Source: Pseudoalteromonas sp. MEBiC 03607
GTDB lineage: Bacteria > Pseudomonadota > Gammaproteobacteria > Enterobacterales > Alteromonadaceae
Length of the DNA: 64,000 bases
Assembly: GCF_004792295.1 (NCBI RefSeq)
Contig: NZ_SRRY01000001.1
Span: 3,417,501 to 3,481,500 of the forward strand
Direction of reading: 5' to 3'
The notes beneath the pieces are model-generated. The model was not told the DNA's origin and did not search any database. It saw only the letters and a list, made by a program, of their open reading frames with translations. Below, piece after piece: positions 53,848-63,024 of this stretch; positions within the stretch are counted from its first letter, which is position 1, and each line of letters opens with the position of its first letter. The translations under genes and the position numbers were made by a program.

Positions 53848-54046
53848 ATTGCCAATTTTAAAGGTAGAGTAACTTAATTTTTCAGCCACGCTGGTATATG
53901 ATAGCGACCCAAAGTGTACGATTCATCAACACCTTGCTTTAGCGTCATATTAAACACTCCGTTATCGAGTCAATCTCTCATCGGCGAAGTAACAAACAAG
54001 CGCTATACTTGATGAGTCGCAGAGTCCGCGTCGTAGGAGACAGATT
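53848..54046. other. gluQ-pcnB spacer
   Basis: 199 nt. AGGAG at 54035-54039 lies just before the proposed pcnB start. No other element was recognised. Confidence 0.4.
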
Positions 54047-55426
54047 ATTATTTCCAAGCTTTTTCAATTTTGTCGGCAGATTATTGGCCCAAATGCCACG
54101 ACATCCAGTAATGCTGTACAAACGAGCGAGTTACCTTTGGTGATCGAGCGCAGTGAACATGGTATTTCACGCAAACAATTTAGCCCAAATGCAATCAAAG
54201 TATTATACCGCCTTAAAGAAGGTGGGTTTGATGCCTATCTAGTAGGTGGTTGTATTCGAGATATATTGTTAGGCCAGCAACCAAAAGATTTTGATGTTGT
54301 AACTAATGCAACTCCAGAGCAAATTAAAAAACTCTTTCGTAATTGTCGACTAATCGGCCGTCGCTTTCGCCTAGCGCATATTGTGTTTGGTCGCGAAATC
54401 ATCGAAGTTGCTACCATGCGTGGTCACCATGAAGCGGATGAAAGTAAAAATCAAATAAGCCAATCAAGCGAACACGGGCAACTCCTGCGCGATAATGTCT
54501 ACGGCAGTATTGAAGAAGATGCTGAACGCCGTGACTTTTCAATTAATGCACTGTACTACTCGATTAATGACTTTTGCATTTATGATTACGCTAACGGTAT
54601 CAGCGCAATAAAAGCGAAGCAAATTGAGCTGATTGGCGACCCCGAAACCCGTTACCGTGAAGACCCTGTGCGTATGTTGCGCGCGGTTAGGTTTGCTACA
54701 AAGTTGGGCATGAGCATAGCGCCTGCCACAGAAAAACCCATTAAAGGCCTTGCTAATTTACTAGATCATATTCCGCCAGCGCGTTTATTTGAAGAGTCAC
54801 TTAAACTGTTCTTAAACGGCAAAGCCGAAGAAAACTATTTAATGCTACGCCAATATGGATTATTCAAAGCGCTGTTTCCTGCGCTTGATAAAATCTTAGA
54901 TGCTAACCCAGATGGTATTGAGCATGCGTTTATTCTGCAAATGTTTAAAAACACAGATAAGCGTATTAATGCCGATAAAAAAGTCACTCCGGCCTTTATT
55001 TTTGCCGCTATATTGTGGTTTCCACTACTTAATATTGCGAAGAAACTACAACAGCGCGACCAACTGTCAGAATACGATGCATTTGCGCAAGCAATGAATA
55101 AAGTACTCAGTGAGAACGCGCAACATGTTGCAGTACCAAAACGCTTTACATTAGGTGCTCGTGATATTTGGCATATTCAGCAACGTCTTGATAAACGAGG
55201 TGGTCAGCGCGCCTACAGGCTAACGCAACAACCACGTTTTAAAGCAGCCTATGACTTCTTACTACTTCGAGTTCAAGCTGGCGAAGAGCAGCACGAAGAG
55301 CTGGCAACTTGGTGGACAACCTACCTAAGCCAAGACATCAACGGGCAAAAAGAAATGGTTAAAAACCTCGGCCATCAAGGTGGGCCGAAGCGTCGCCGCC
55401 GCCCTCGCAAGAAAAAAGCTGATTAA
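54047..55426 (+). CDS. pcnB: Poly(A) polymerase I, probable AUU start
   Basis: About 459 residues. ATG-type starts give a protein that lacks the conserved N-terminus: the first TTG is at 54137. The frame remains open upstream, and the extra residues ISKLFQFCRQIIG resemble the start of E. coli PcnB (VANFCRKVLS). AGGAG at 54035-54039 is correctly placed for ATT at 54047 (spacing 7). E. coli pcnB is known to start at AUU. Catalytic parts: LVGGCIRD, the DxD in KDFDVVTNATP, RRFRLAHI, RRDFSINAL; the C-terminal tail is basic (RRRRPRKKK). It adds poly(A) to RNA 3' ends, speeding decay. Confidence 0.93.
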   Translation: MISKLFQFCRQIIGPNATTSSNAVQTSELPLVIERSEHGISRKQFSPNAIKVLYRLKEGGFDAYLVGGCIRDILLGQQPKDFDVVTNATPEQIKKLFRNCRLIGRRFRLAHIVFGREIIEVATMRGHHEADESKNQISQSSEHGQLLRDNVYGSIEEDAERRDFSINALYYSINDFCIYDYANGISAIKAKQIELIGDPETRYREDPVRMLRAVRFATKLGMSIAPATEKPIKGLANLLDHIPPARLFEESLKLFLNGKAEENYLMLRQYGLFKALFPALDKILDANPDGIEHAFILQMFKNTDKRINADKKVTPAFIFAAILWFPLLNIAKKLQQRDQLSEYDAFAQAMNKVLSENAQHVAVPKRFTLGARDIWHIQQRLDKRGGQRAYRLTQQPRFKAAYDFLLLRVQAGEEQHEELATWWTTYLSQDINGQKEMVKNLGHQGGPKRRRRPRKKKAD

Positions 55427-55428
55427 GT

Positions 55429-55917
55429 ATGAACACGGTTTATTTAGGATTAGGCGCTAATTTAAATGCGCCACGTAAACAAATTCATGCGGCCGTTGAA
55501 GCGTTAAAAGCCTTAAAGGAAGTTGAGTTTGTCTGTGTCTCGCACGATTACGCAAGTAAACCTATGGGACCACAGGATCAACCTGACTATGTAAATGCCG
55601 TAGCCTGTGTTAAAACAGCATTACAACCTGAACAGCTACTTGATTTAACTCAAGCTATTGAACTTGAACATGGTCGAGTACGTAAAGAAGAACGCTGGGG
55701 TCCACGTACCCTTGATATAGATATTTTATTGTTCGCCAATGATGTGATCGACACCCCTCGCCTAACCGTGCCTCATTACGGCCTAACAGAGCGAGAATTT
55801 GTGGTGTATCCGCTACTTGAAATCGCGCCATCACTCATTTTACCGAACAATCAATCACTTGCTGATATAACAAAAACGTTGCCTTTAAACGGTTTACAAC
55901 AACTCCCTCAGCAGTAA
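55429..55917 (+). CDS. folK: 6-hydroxymethyl-dihydropterin pyrophosphokinase
   Basis: 162 residues. LGLGANLN at the start and the signature [14 protein letters not shown] with the ATP/magnesium Asp pair. It makes the pyrophosphorylated pterin for folate synthesis. It lies 2 nt after the pcnB stop and 29 nt before panB, in the conserved block. Confidence 0.97.
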   Translation: MNTVYLGLGANLNAPRKQIHAAVEALKALKEVEFVCVSHDYASKPMGPQDQPDYVNAVACVKTALQPEQLLDLTQAIELEHGRVRKEERWGPRTLDIDILLFANDVIDTPRLTVPHYGLTEREFVVYPLLEIAPSLILPNNQSLADITKTLPLNGLQQLPQQ

Positions 55918-55946
55918 TCAACCAAGGCAAAGCCTTAGAGGAAATT

Positions 55947-56741
55947 ATGTCTAAAATCACCGTTTCAACTCTCAATAAAATGAAACAAGAACAACAAAAA
56001 ATCACCGCATTAACAGCCTACGATGCCAGTTTTGCTAAATTGTTTCATGATAATGGCGTCGAGGTGATTTTAGTCGGTGACTCTTTAGGAATGGTATTGC
56101 AAGGTGGTGATGACACATTAGCAGTAACCAACAGTGAGATTGCTTATCATACACGCTGCGTACGTGCCGGTAGTCGTGAATTGTTTGTGATTGCTGACTT
56201 ACCATTTATGACCTATGCCAACCCAACTGATGCGTGTAAAAATGCTGCAGAGCTAATGCGTGCAGGCGCTAATATGATCAAGCTTGAAGGCGGTGAGTGG
56301 CTGCACGACAGCATCAAGGCTATGACGCAACAAGGTATTCCAGTTTGCGGTCATTTAGGCTTAACACCTCAGTCAGTGCATGTATTTGGCGGTTTTAAAA
56401 TTCAAGGTCGTGAGCAATCTCAAGCCGATAAAATGGTCAGTGATGCAAAAGCACTTGAGGCGGCAGGTGCACAGTTACTTGTTTTAGAATGTATTCCAAG
56501 TGAGCTTGCTAAACGTATTACTGATGAATTGAATATTCCTACCATTGGTATTGGTGCTGGCAATCAAACTGATGGACAAATTTTAGTAATGCACGACTTA
56601 GTTGGCATTTCAGCAGGCTATATTCCAAAGTTCTCAAAAAACTTTTTATTAGAGACAGGCAATATGCCAGCAGCAGTGCAAAAGTATTGTAAAGATGTAA
56701 AAAGTGGTGCTTTCCCAAGTGCCGAACACGAGTTTAAATAA
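55947..56741 (+). CDS. panB: 3-methyl-2-oxobutanoate hydroxymethyltransferase
   Basis: 264 residues. TIM-barrel enzyme with [30 protein letters not shown] and [10 protein letters not shown] motifs. It adds a hydroxymethyl group from methylene-THF to alpha-ketoisovalerate, the first step of pantothenate synthesis. Its stop is directly followed by the panC ATG (no gap). Ribosome-binding site AGAGG. Confidence 0.98.
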   Translation: MSKITVSTLNKMKQEQQKITALTAYDASFAKLFHDNGVEVILVGDSLGMVLQGGDDTLAVTNSEIAYHTRCVRAGSRELFVIADLPFMTYANPTDACKNAAELMRAGANMIKLEGGEWLHDSIKAMTQQGIPVCGHLGLTPQSVHVFGGFKIQGREQSQADKMVSDAKALEAAGAQLLVLECIPSELAKRITDELNIPTIGIGAGNQTDGQILVMHDLVGISAGYIPKFSKNFLLETGNMPAAVQKYCKDVKSGAFPSAEHEFK

Positions 56742-57593
56742 ATGCAATCAATCACTGAAATCAAATCGTTACGCAGCCAAGTAAAAGCATGGCGTCAAGC
56801 AGGCCTGAGCATTGCGCTTGTGCCAACCATGGGCAATTTACATCAAGGCCACTTTTCACTTGTTGAAAAAGCCAAAACACTGGCTGATAAAGTCGTTGTG
56901 AGTATTTTTGTAAACCCGATGCAGTTCGGTGCCAATGAAGACCTTGATAGCTACCCACGTACGTTGAACGAAGACAAGCAAGGTTTAGCAGATCTTGGTA
57001 CTGACATTGTGTTTACCCCCTCTGTTGAGACTATTTATCCGAATGGTTTAGGCGAACAAAGTTTTGTCGATGTACCGGGTGTGTCTATGGGTTACTGTGG
57101 TGGCTCACGTCCTGGTCACTTCAAAGGTGTTGCGACGGTTGTTACTAAGTTATTCAATTTGGTTCAACCTGACTTTGCTTGTTTTGGTGAAAAAGATTTT
57201 CAGCAGCTACAAGTCATTAAAACCATGACACGCGATTTATCTATTCCAGTTGAAATTATTGGCGTACCTACTTGTCGCGAAATATCTGGGCTTGCCATGA
57301 GCTCTCGTAATGGCTATTTATCTGATGAGCAAAAAGACACCGCAAAAGTGCTGTTTGCCACGCTAAATAATACAGCAACAGCACTTAAACAAGGTAACGC
57401 AGACATCGCAACACTTGAGGCTGATGCAAAAACTCAGCTCGAAATGGCAGGACTAAAACCTGACTATTATTCGATTGCAGAGCGCTCAACACTAAAACCA
57501 GCCACCGCGGCTGATAAACAACTTGTTATTTTAGCTGCCGCCTATTTAGGTACAGTGCGTTTAATTGACAATTTACAAGTTGAGCTGGATTAA
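56742..57593 (+). CDS. panC: Pantoate-beta-alanine ligase
   Basis: 283 residues. [14 protein letters not shown] (HxGH nucleotidyl-transfer motif) and [10 protein letters not shown] (KMSKS-like). It condenses pantoate and beta-alanine with ATP to pantothenate. Contiguous with panB. panD, next in E. coli after panC, is not here; a small lipoprotein gene follows instead. Confidence 0.98.
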   Translation: MQSITEIKSLRSQVKAWRQAGLSIALVPTMGNLHQGHFSLVEKAKTLADKVVVSIFVNPMQFGANEDLDSYPRTLNEDKQGLADLGTDIVFTPSVETIYPNGLGEQSFVDVPGVSMGYCGGSRPGHFKGVATVVTKLFNLVQPDFACFGEKDFQQLQVIKTMTRDLSIPVEIIGVPTCREISGLAMSSRNGYLSDEQKDTAKVLFATLNNTATALKQGNADIATLEADAKTQLEMAGLKPDYYSIAERSTLKPATAADKQLVILAAAYLGTVRLIDNLQVELD

Positions 57594-57650
57594 ATAGCAA
57601 CAATCTGGGTAAGATGGATTGCAAAGAATAGACATAAACTAGGGATAAGC

Positions 57651-57890
57651 ATGAAAAAACTACCAGCAATTGCAGCAACATTGTTTGCTATGACATTACT
57701 GTCTGCCTGCTCAAACAAAATTGACAATCCAGAAATGCAGCAATGTGCTCAGCAAAACTATCAATGCGAAGCAAGCTGTGAACAACAAAGCACGGCTGAT
57801 GGCTTAGTTCATAAAGTCTGTAGCAACAAATGCATTGAAGCTTACAACCAATGTAAAGCCAATGCAGAAAAATTAGGTGAAGTTAAATAA
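57651..57890 (+). CDS. Small lipoprotein with mirrored cysteine pattern
   Basis: 79 residues. Lipobox LLSAC (C20) and then six cysteines at 32, 39, 43, 57, 61 and 68, a mirrored C-x6-C-x3-C / C-x3-C-x6-C pattern. This would suit a disulfide-stapled helical hairpin like those of twin CX3C proteins. Location in the membrane facing the periplasm is predicted. No family recognised. It is 57 nt after panC with its own ribosome-binding site (AGGGAT) and probably its own transcription unit. Confidence 0.72.
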   Translation: MKKLPAIAATLFAMTLLSACSNKIDNPEMQQCAQQNYQCEASCEQQSTADGLVHKVCSNKCIEAYNQCKANAEKLGEVK

Positions 57891-58231
57891 GCTGATTTTT
57901 CGAGGCACTGAAAACACCTTCAGTGCCTGCACTCCCCTCCTCGATTACAATTTCGCATTCACAATTAAGCCTATGGTAATTTTGTTCATATTTTTGTTCG
58001 TCCTTTAAGCTATTCATATTAGGGCAAGCTTTCGTTCATTAAACTTCTCCATATTGGTGACGAATAAACAACTGCAACCGTGTAATTGTTTCTCACTAAT
58101 TTCAAATTTTTACCAACTCGCATTTACTGTACGAACTCAAAGCCATTGAGAATATTAGTTTTTATTATGGGTTCAGTAATTGCTAAGAGATATGAATGAA
58201 TTAACGTGATTTACGGCTAAAGGAAAATTGA
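57891..58231. promoter_or_regulatory. 341-nt region upstream of opgG
   Basis: AGGCACTGAA-AACACC-TTCAGTGCCT at 57903-57928 is a 10-bp hairpin with no U-run, probably ending the lipoprotein transcript. The rest is AT-rich and should hold the opgGH promoter. No coding remnant. Confidence 0.5.
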
Positions 58232-59950
58232 ATGAGACCAGAAACCCGAACTAAGCTCTTCAGCGCTGTCAAAAAGAAGACCTTCTTGGGCGTATTATTA
58301 GCCATGAGTGCAGGTACTAGTTACGCTATTGAAGACCCAGACCAGCCAAAAGCGACTGAAACAGAACAAACAGCCGTCAAGGTTCAAGCTACCGAAAATG
58401 AAAAACAGCAAGTAAAGGATAATACTGCTGTTGAGCTTAAGCCTGCAATGATCACGATTCCTCAAGAAAAGCTATTTGAAGTCATCAAGGCTCGCGCAAA
58501 AAAATTAGCGTCTGAACCGTATGTTGCACCAAAAGATTTAGAGCTTGAAGCATTAACAAGCATCGGCTATCAAGATTATCGTGCAATCCGTTTTCGTACT
58601 GATAAAGCAATTTGGAAAGATCAAAGCCTGTATGAAGTGCAGTTATTCCACCCAGGCTTTTTATACCGTTCACCGGTTGCTATTAATACTGTTGAGCAAA
58701 ATGCTGAAGTAAAAAGTTTACCATTTAAAACAGATTACTATCGTTACGATGCAACCGCTGCACCATTAGAGCAAGAGATCAGTAAAGCAATTGCAGATAC
58801 ACAACTTGGTCATGCAGGTTTCCGCTTGCATTTTCCACTCAATAATAATGAGTACAAAGACGAAGTTGCAGTATTCCAAGGCGCTTCTTATTTTCGTTTA
58901 GTTGGCCCGCATCAGGTATATGGTCTTTCAGCCCGCGGTCTTGCTATTGATACAGCCTTGAATTCAGGTGAAGAGTTCCCGGTGTTTAAAGAGTTTTGGT
59001 TAGTAAAACCAGCACCCGAAGATACCACTATCGTGCTTTATGCCCTATTAGACAGCCCATCAGTATCAGGTGCTTATCGCTTTGAATTAACACCTTCTAC
59101 CAATACTGAAGTAAAAACCGAGATGCAGATCTTTGCTCGTAAAGACATTAAAAAACTTGGGATTGCCCCTTTAACAAGCATGTTCTATCACGGTGAAAAC
59201 AGTACCAAGTTTTTTGATGATTACCGCCCAGAAGTGCATGACTCTGATGGTCTATTGATGCAATCAGAACAAGGTCAATGGGTTTGGCGTGCACTGAATA
59301 ACCCAAAAAAATTAAGCGTTACTTCGTTTAGCTACGATAATCCAAAAGGCTTTGGTTTAGCACAACGAGACCGTGACTTTAATAACTACCTTGATACCGA
59401 GGCGCATTACCATAATCGTCCGAGCATGTGGATTGAGCCACTTGGTGCGTGGGGTAAAGGTCGCGTTGAGTTAGTTGAGATCCCAACAGATACAGAAACC
59501 AACGACAATATTGTTAGCTATTGGGTGCCAGAGCAGCCAATGAAAGCCGGTGACAGCTTAAGCTTTAGTTACAAGCTTTCAACTTTCAATGCCACGCTGG
59601 CAACTCAAGATAAAGCGAGCGTGTTAAGAACCCGAATTGGCAGTGCAGCGCTACCAGGTGAGAAAAACCCACCACCGAAAAGCCATCGTCAATTTACCGT
59701 TGATTTTAGTGGTGAAAACATTAATCAACTTTCAGCTAATTTTGCCATGATGGCCGATTTAACCCTGTCATCAGGTCAAGTGAGCGATAAAACTGTGCAG
59801 CAGTTACCAAATAATCAAGGATGGCGCGTAGCCTTTAAAGTGGCGCCAGAGGGAGATAAGCCTGTAGATATGCGCTTATCGTTAAAACTACGTGACAAAG
59901 AAATCAGCGAGGTATGGAGCTATGTCTGGTATCCAAACGACGTCCAATAG
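58232..59950 (+). CDS. opgG: Periplasmic glucans biosynthesis protein G
   Basis: 572 residues. Signal peptide (about 1-32, SYA), then an extra Thr/Glu/Gln-rich linker (about 33-70), then the OpgG domain (beta sandwich; RAKKLASEPY, FRLHFPLN, YFRLVGPHQVYGLSARGLA, FYHGENS, SYWVPE motifs). OpgG acts in the periplasm on the nascent beta-1,2/1,6 glucan made by OpgH for osmoregulated periplasmic glucans. It is longer than E. coli OpgG (511) mainly by the linker. Its 3' end overlaps opgH by 29 nt. Confidence 0.96.
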   Translation: MRPETRTKLFSAVKKKTFLGVLLAMSAGTSYAIEDPDQPKATETEQTAVKVQATENEKQQVKDNTAVELKPAMITIPQEKLFEVIKARAKKLASEPYVAPKDLELEALTSIGYQDYRAIRFRTDKAIWKDQSLYEVQLFHPGFLYRSPVAINTVEQNAEVKSLPFKTDYYRYDATAAPLEQEISKAIADTQLGHAGFRLHFPLNNNEYKDEVAVFQGASYFRLVGPHQVYGLSARGLAIDTALNSGEEFPVFKEFWLVKPAPEDTTIVLYALLDSPSVSGAYRFELTPSTNTEVKTEMQIFARKDIKKLGIAPLTSMFYHGENSTKFFDDYRPEVHDSDGLLMQSEQGQWVWRALNNPKKLSVTSFSYDNPKGFGLAQRDRDFNNYLDTEAHYHNRPSMWIEPLGAWGKGRVELVEIPTDTETNDNIVSYWVPEQPMKAGDSLSFSYKLSTFNATLATQDKASVLRTRIGSAALPGEKNPPPKSHRQFTVDFSGENINQLSANFAMMADLTLSSGQVSDKTVQQLPNNQGWRVAFKVAPEGDKPVDMRLSLKLRDKEISEVWSYVWYPNDVQ

Positions 59951-61904
59951 TAAAGCATTAGAAGCAACAGCAATGCCGTTCAAAAAAACACGCGCTTGGC
60001 TTTTTTCGAGCCTAGCGCTCACCATTACCGCCTATGGCGTGTGGATCATGTTCGATATTTTAAATTCTAACGGCATGACACCGCTTGAGTATGCATTACT
60101 GGCTTTATTTACTGTTACCTTTGCATGGATTGTTACAGCCTTTTGTAGTGGCTGTATGGGCTTCATCCTGCAATTATTTCGTATTGACCCGTTGACCTTA
60201 AAACGTCAAAAACCAATCGAGATTGATCAGCATGCCTTAAGCCAAACTAAAACAGCCATTGTTATGCCTATCTACAATGAAGATACTGAACGTGTGATAG
60301 CTGGTTTTGAAGTTAGTCTTCGCTCGCTGGCAAAAACAGGGCAGATGCCACATTACGACTTTTACTTGCTTAGTGATACGCAAGACCCTGAAATTGCTCG
60401 TAATGAACTTAAAGCATGGAATGCACTCACTAAACGCTTAGGTGATTTAGCAAAGCATACCTTTTATCGTCGCCGTGAAGACAATAAACACCGTAAAGTA
60501 GGTAACTTAACCGACTTTTGTGAACGTTGGGGTAGCCAATACGATCACATGATTGTACTTGATGCTGATAGCATTATGACGGGTCAGTGTATGCTTGAGC
60601 TTACTGCTAGCATGATCAGTAATCCAAAATCAGGCTTAATCCAAACTATTCCAATTCCAGTTCGCCAAGACACTTTTTTTGGTCGCTTTTTACAGTTTGC
60701 CTCAATTTTATATAGCCCGATGCTAGCAACCGGTTCTGCTTTTTGGCAAACAAACCAAGCAAACTACTGGGGTCACAACGCCATTATTCGCGTTGAGGCA
60801 TTCACTAAATGCTGCGGTCTGCCAGTTTTAAAAGGCAATGCCCCATTTGGTGGTGAAATTTTAAGTCATGACTTTGTTGAAGCTTCACTTCTTCATCGTA
60901 GTGGCTGGGATGTGTTACTGCTGAGCGATGTTGAAGGTAGTTACGAAGAAGTACCAAGTAATATTCTTGATTATGCGATTCGTGATAGACGTTGGGTGCA
61001 AGGTAATATCCAGCATTTAGGTTTATTGCCTAAATCTGGCCTTAAGCTAATGAGTAAAATGCACTTTTTATTTGGTGCCACAGCCTATATCTCATCGTTA
61101 ATTTGGTTATCTATGCTGGCATTAAGTACCTTAGATGCGGTGACTCGTGCGCTGAATAGTGACGTGTATTTTAACCATGCTTATCAGCTTTTCCCTACTT
61201 GGCAAATTGCCAAAACAGATTTAATTGATTCGTTATTATTTATTACTGCCGTGCTGTTGTTACTGCCTAAATTAATGGGTGTTATTGTAACTTTAGTACA
61301 CCGTAACAAAGCCTTTGGCGGCACCATGAAGCTTATTGCAGGTTCAGTCATCGAAACCATTTTTGCGATTGTGATTGCACCGCTAATGATGGTATTTCAT
61401 AGCTATTTTGTAGTATGCGTATTTTTGGGTAAAAAAGTCAGTTGGGATGCACAGCCTCGTGAAGGCCGCATGGTGCCTTGGAAAGAAGCGATTGGTTATA
61501 CGTTATTTTCGACGATTACCGCAATTATTTGGGGAGGCGTCGCTTACTACTTCACACCAACCTTCTTTTGGTGGTTATCACCTATTTTAGTGGGTCTTAT
61601 TTTGGCTGCACCGATTGTACGCTACTCAAGTAGCATCGGCTTAGGTGTTAAAATGCGTAAAATGGGTTTATTTTTATGCCCAAGTGAAGTTGAAAACGAT
61701 GATACTTTAGCGGCACTTCGTGTACACCAACAAGAAATTGGTTTACCAAAAGATGAACATGCTGACTTTAGTGTTCCTGCATTACCCAATGAATACCCAA
61801 CGGTAATGCCTATCCAAAGCTTTAAGGCACCCTCGGGTAAAAAGCGCAAGCAAGTACGTATTGCTCAGCAACGTATTAAAGCCAAGCTCTTTGCCAAAAG
61901 CTAA
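59922..61904 (+). CDS. opgH: Glucans biosynthesis glucosyltransferase H
   Basis: 660 residues from the ATG at 59922, which has GAGG 9 nt upstream; an earlier in-frame ATG (59892) lies deeper in opgG and is unconserved. Membrane-integrated family 2 glycosyltransferase with MPIYNED, the DAD of VLDADSIM, the HD in LSHDFVEA and the (R/Q)xxRW motif DRRWVQGN. Several membrane helices flank the catalytic domain. It polymerises UDP-glucose into the glucan backbone and exports it. Shorter than E. coli OpgH (847) at both ends. Confidence 0.96.
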   Translation: MSGIQTTSNSKALEATAMPFKKTRAWLFSSLALTITAYGVWIMFDILNSNGMTPLEYALLALFTVTFAWIVTAFCSGCMGFILQLFRIDPLTLKRQKPIEIDQHALSQTKTAIVMPIYNEDTERVIAGFEVSLRSLAKTGQMPHYDFYLLSDTQDPEIARNELKAWNALTKRLGDLAKHTFYRRREDNKHRKVGNLTDFCERWGSQYDHMIVLDADSIMTGQCMLELTASMISNPKSGLIQTIPIPVRQDTFFGRFLQFASILYSPMLATGSAFWQTNQANYWGHNAIIRVEAFTKCCGLPVLKGNAPFGGEILSHDFVEASLLHRSGWDVLLLSDVEGSYEEVPSNILDYAIRDRRWVQGNIQHLGLLPKSGLKLMSKMHFLFGATAYISSLIWLSMLALSTLDAVTRALNSDVYFNHAYQLFPTWQIAKTDLIDSLLFITAVLLLLPKLMGVIVTLVHRNKAFGGTMKLIAGSVIETIFAIVIAPLMMVFHSYFVVCVFLGKKVSWDAQPREGRMVPWKEAIGYTLFSTITAIIWGGVAYYFTPTFFWWLSPILVGLILAAPIVRYSSSIGLGVKMRKMGLFLCPSEVENDDTLAALRVHQQEIGLPKDEHADFSVPALPNEYPTVMPIQSFKAPSGKKRKQVRIAQQRIKAKLFAKS

Positions 61905-61911
61905 ACGAAAA

Positions 61912-61934
61912 AAAACCGCTCAATGAGCGGTTTT
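61912..61934. terminator. Bidirectional terminator between opgH and pstS
   Basis: AAAACCGCT-CAATG-AGCGGTTTT with A-run before and T-run after, serving the convergent opgH and pstS transcripts. Confidence 0.92.
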
Positions 61935-61956
61935 CTTAGCTATGTCTGTATGGTTG

Positions 61957-62925
61957 TTACAGAAGGCCTAGCTTTTTAAGTTCAGCCATTGCCATTTTGC
62001 CTGAAAGTGGCACATAACCATCTTTCTCAACAATTTTTTGACCATCTACAGATAACACCATTTTTAAGAACTCTGCATCAATTGGTGCAAGAGGCTTGTT
62101 AGGGTGCTTGTTCACGTAAACATATAAGAAACGAGATAGTGGGTATTTACCTGTTGCTACGTTTTCTAATGTTGCATCAACAAAGTTATCGCCTTTCTTA
62201 GCAAGTGGTACTGTACGTACACCTGATGTTTTATAACCGATACCTGAGTAACCAATCGCGTTCACTGACGAAGAGATTGACTGTACTACAGATGCAGAAC
62301 CAGGCTGTTCGTTTACGTTGTTACGGAAGTCACCTTTACAAAGTGCTTTTTTCTTAAAGTAACCGTAAGTACCCGATACTGAGTTACGACCGTAAAGCTG
62401 AATATCTTTTGCAGCCCAATCGCCTTCTAGACCAACATCGCTCCAACGGTTAACTTCTGCTTCAGCACCACATTTACGTGTAGAAGAGAAAATCGCGTCA
62501 ACTTGGTCAATACGTAAACCTTTGATTGGATTGTCTTTGTGTACGAATACAGCAAGTGCATCGATTGCAACGCGTACTTCAGTTGGCTTATAGCCGTAAC
62601 GTTTTTCGAATGCTTCAATTTCTTTTGACTTCATACGACGGCTCATAGGGCCGAAGTTTGCTGTGCCTTCAGTTAATGCAGGTGGAGCCGTTGAAGAACC
62701 CGCTGCTTGAATTTGGATGTTCACGTTTGGATAGAAGCGTTTGTACTCTTCTGCCCAGAATGTCATCATGTTTGCAAGCGTGTCAGAACCTACAGATGAG
62801 AAGTTACCAGAGATACCACTTGTTTTTGTGTACTCAGGCATATCTTTATCTACTGCAGCTGCTTGTGCTGATACAAATGTTGTTACAGCCACACCCATTG
62901 CGGCAACGAGATTTTTGAATTTCAT
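61957..62925 (-). CDS. pstS: Phosphate-binding protein of the Pst transporter
   Basis: 322 residues. Signal peptide (about 1-24), periplasmic-binding-protein fold with the phosphate loop [24 protein letters not shown] and [12 protein letters not shown]. It captures phosphate for the PstABC transporter, whose genes are not in the window. The gene lies directly downstream of phoR on the same strand. Two Pho boxes precede it, so it should be PhoB-activated in phosphate starvation. The family branch is the PstS type common in marine gammaproteobacteria. Confidence 0.95.
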   Translation of the reverse strand: MKFKNLVAAMGVAVTTFVSAQAAAVDKDMPEYTKTSGISGNFSSVGSDTLANMMTFWAEEYKRFYPNVNIQIQAAGSSTAPPALTEGTANFGPMSRRMKSKEIEAFEKRYGYKPTEVRVAIDALAVFVHKDNPIKGLRIDQVDAIFSSTRKCGAEAEVNRWSDVGLEGDWAAKDIQLYGRNSVSGTYGYFKKKALCKGDFRNNVNEQPGSASVVQSISSSVNAIGYSGIGYKTSGVRTVPLAKKGDNFVDATLENVATGKYPLSRFLYVYVNKHPNKPLAPIDAEFLKMVLSVDGQKIVEKDGYVPLSGKMAMAELKKLGLL

Positions 62926-62974
62926 AGGGGTTACTCCGATTTGTTCGTCCCATTTCCTAACTGCGGTCTACTCT

Positions 62975-62992
62975 AATGACACTAGATGACAG
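62975..62992 (-). promoter_or_regulatory. Pho box upstream of pstS
   Basis: Minus strand CTGTCAT-CTAG-TGTCATT, two direct repeats with 11-bp spacing, 50 nt upstream of the pstS start. Close to the PhoB consensus. Confidence 0.85.
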
Positions 62993-63006
62993 TTAGATTA
63001 CTCTAA

Positions 63007-63024
63007 AATGACATTTTTATGACT
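63007..63024 (-). promoter_or_regulatory. Second Pho box, overlapping the phoR stop
   Basis: Minus strand AGTCAT-AAAAA-TGTCATT, a weaker pair of PhoB half-sites 32 bp upstream of the first box, partly inside the last codons of phoR. Confidence 0.65.

Noticed and set aside
59892..59921. Earlier ATG for opgH
   Set aside because: It lies deeper inside opgG with unconserved codons; 59922 has a well-placed GAGG.
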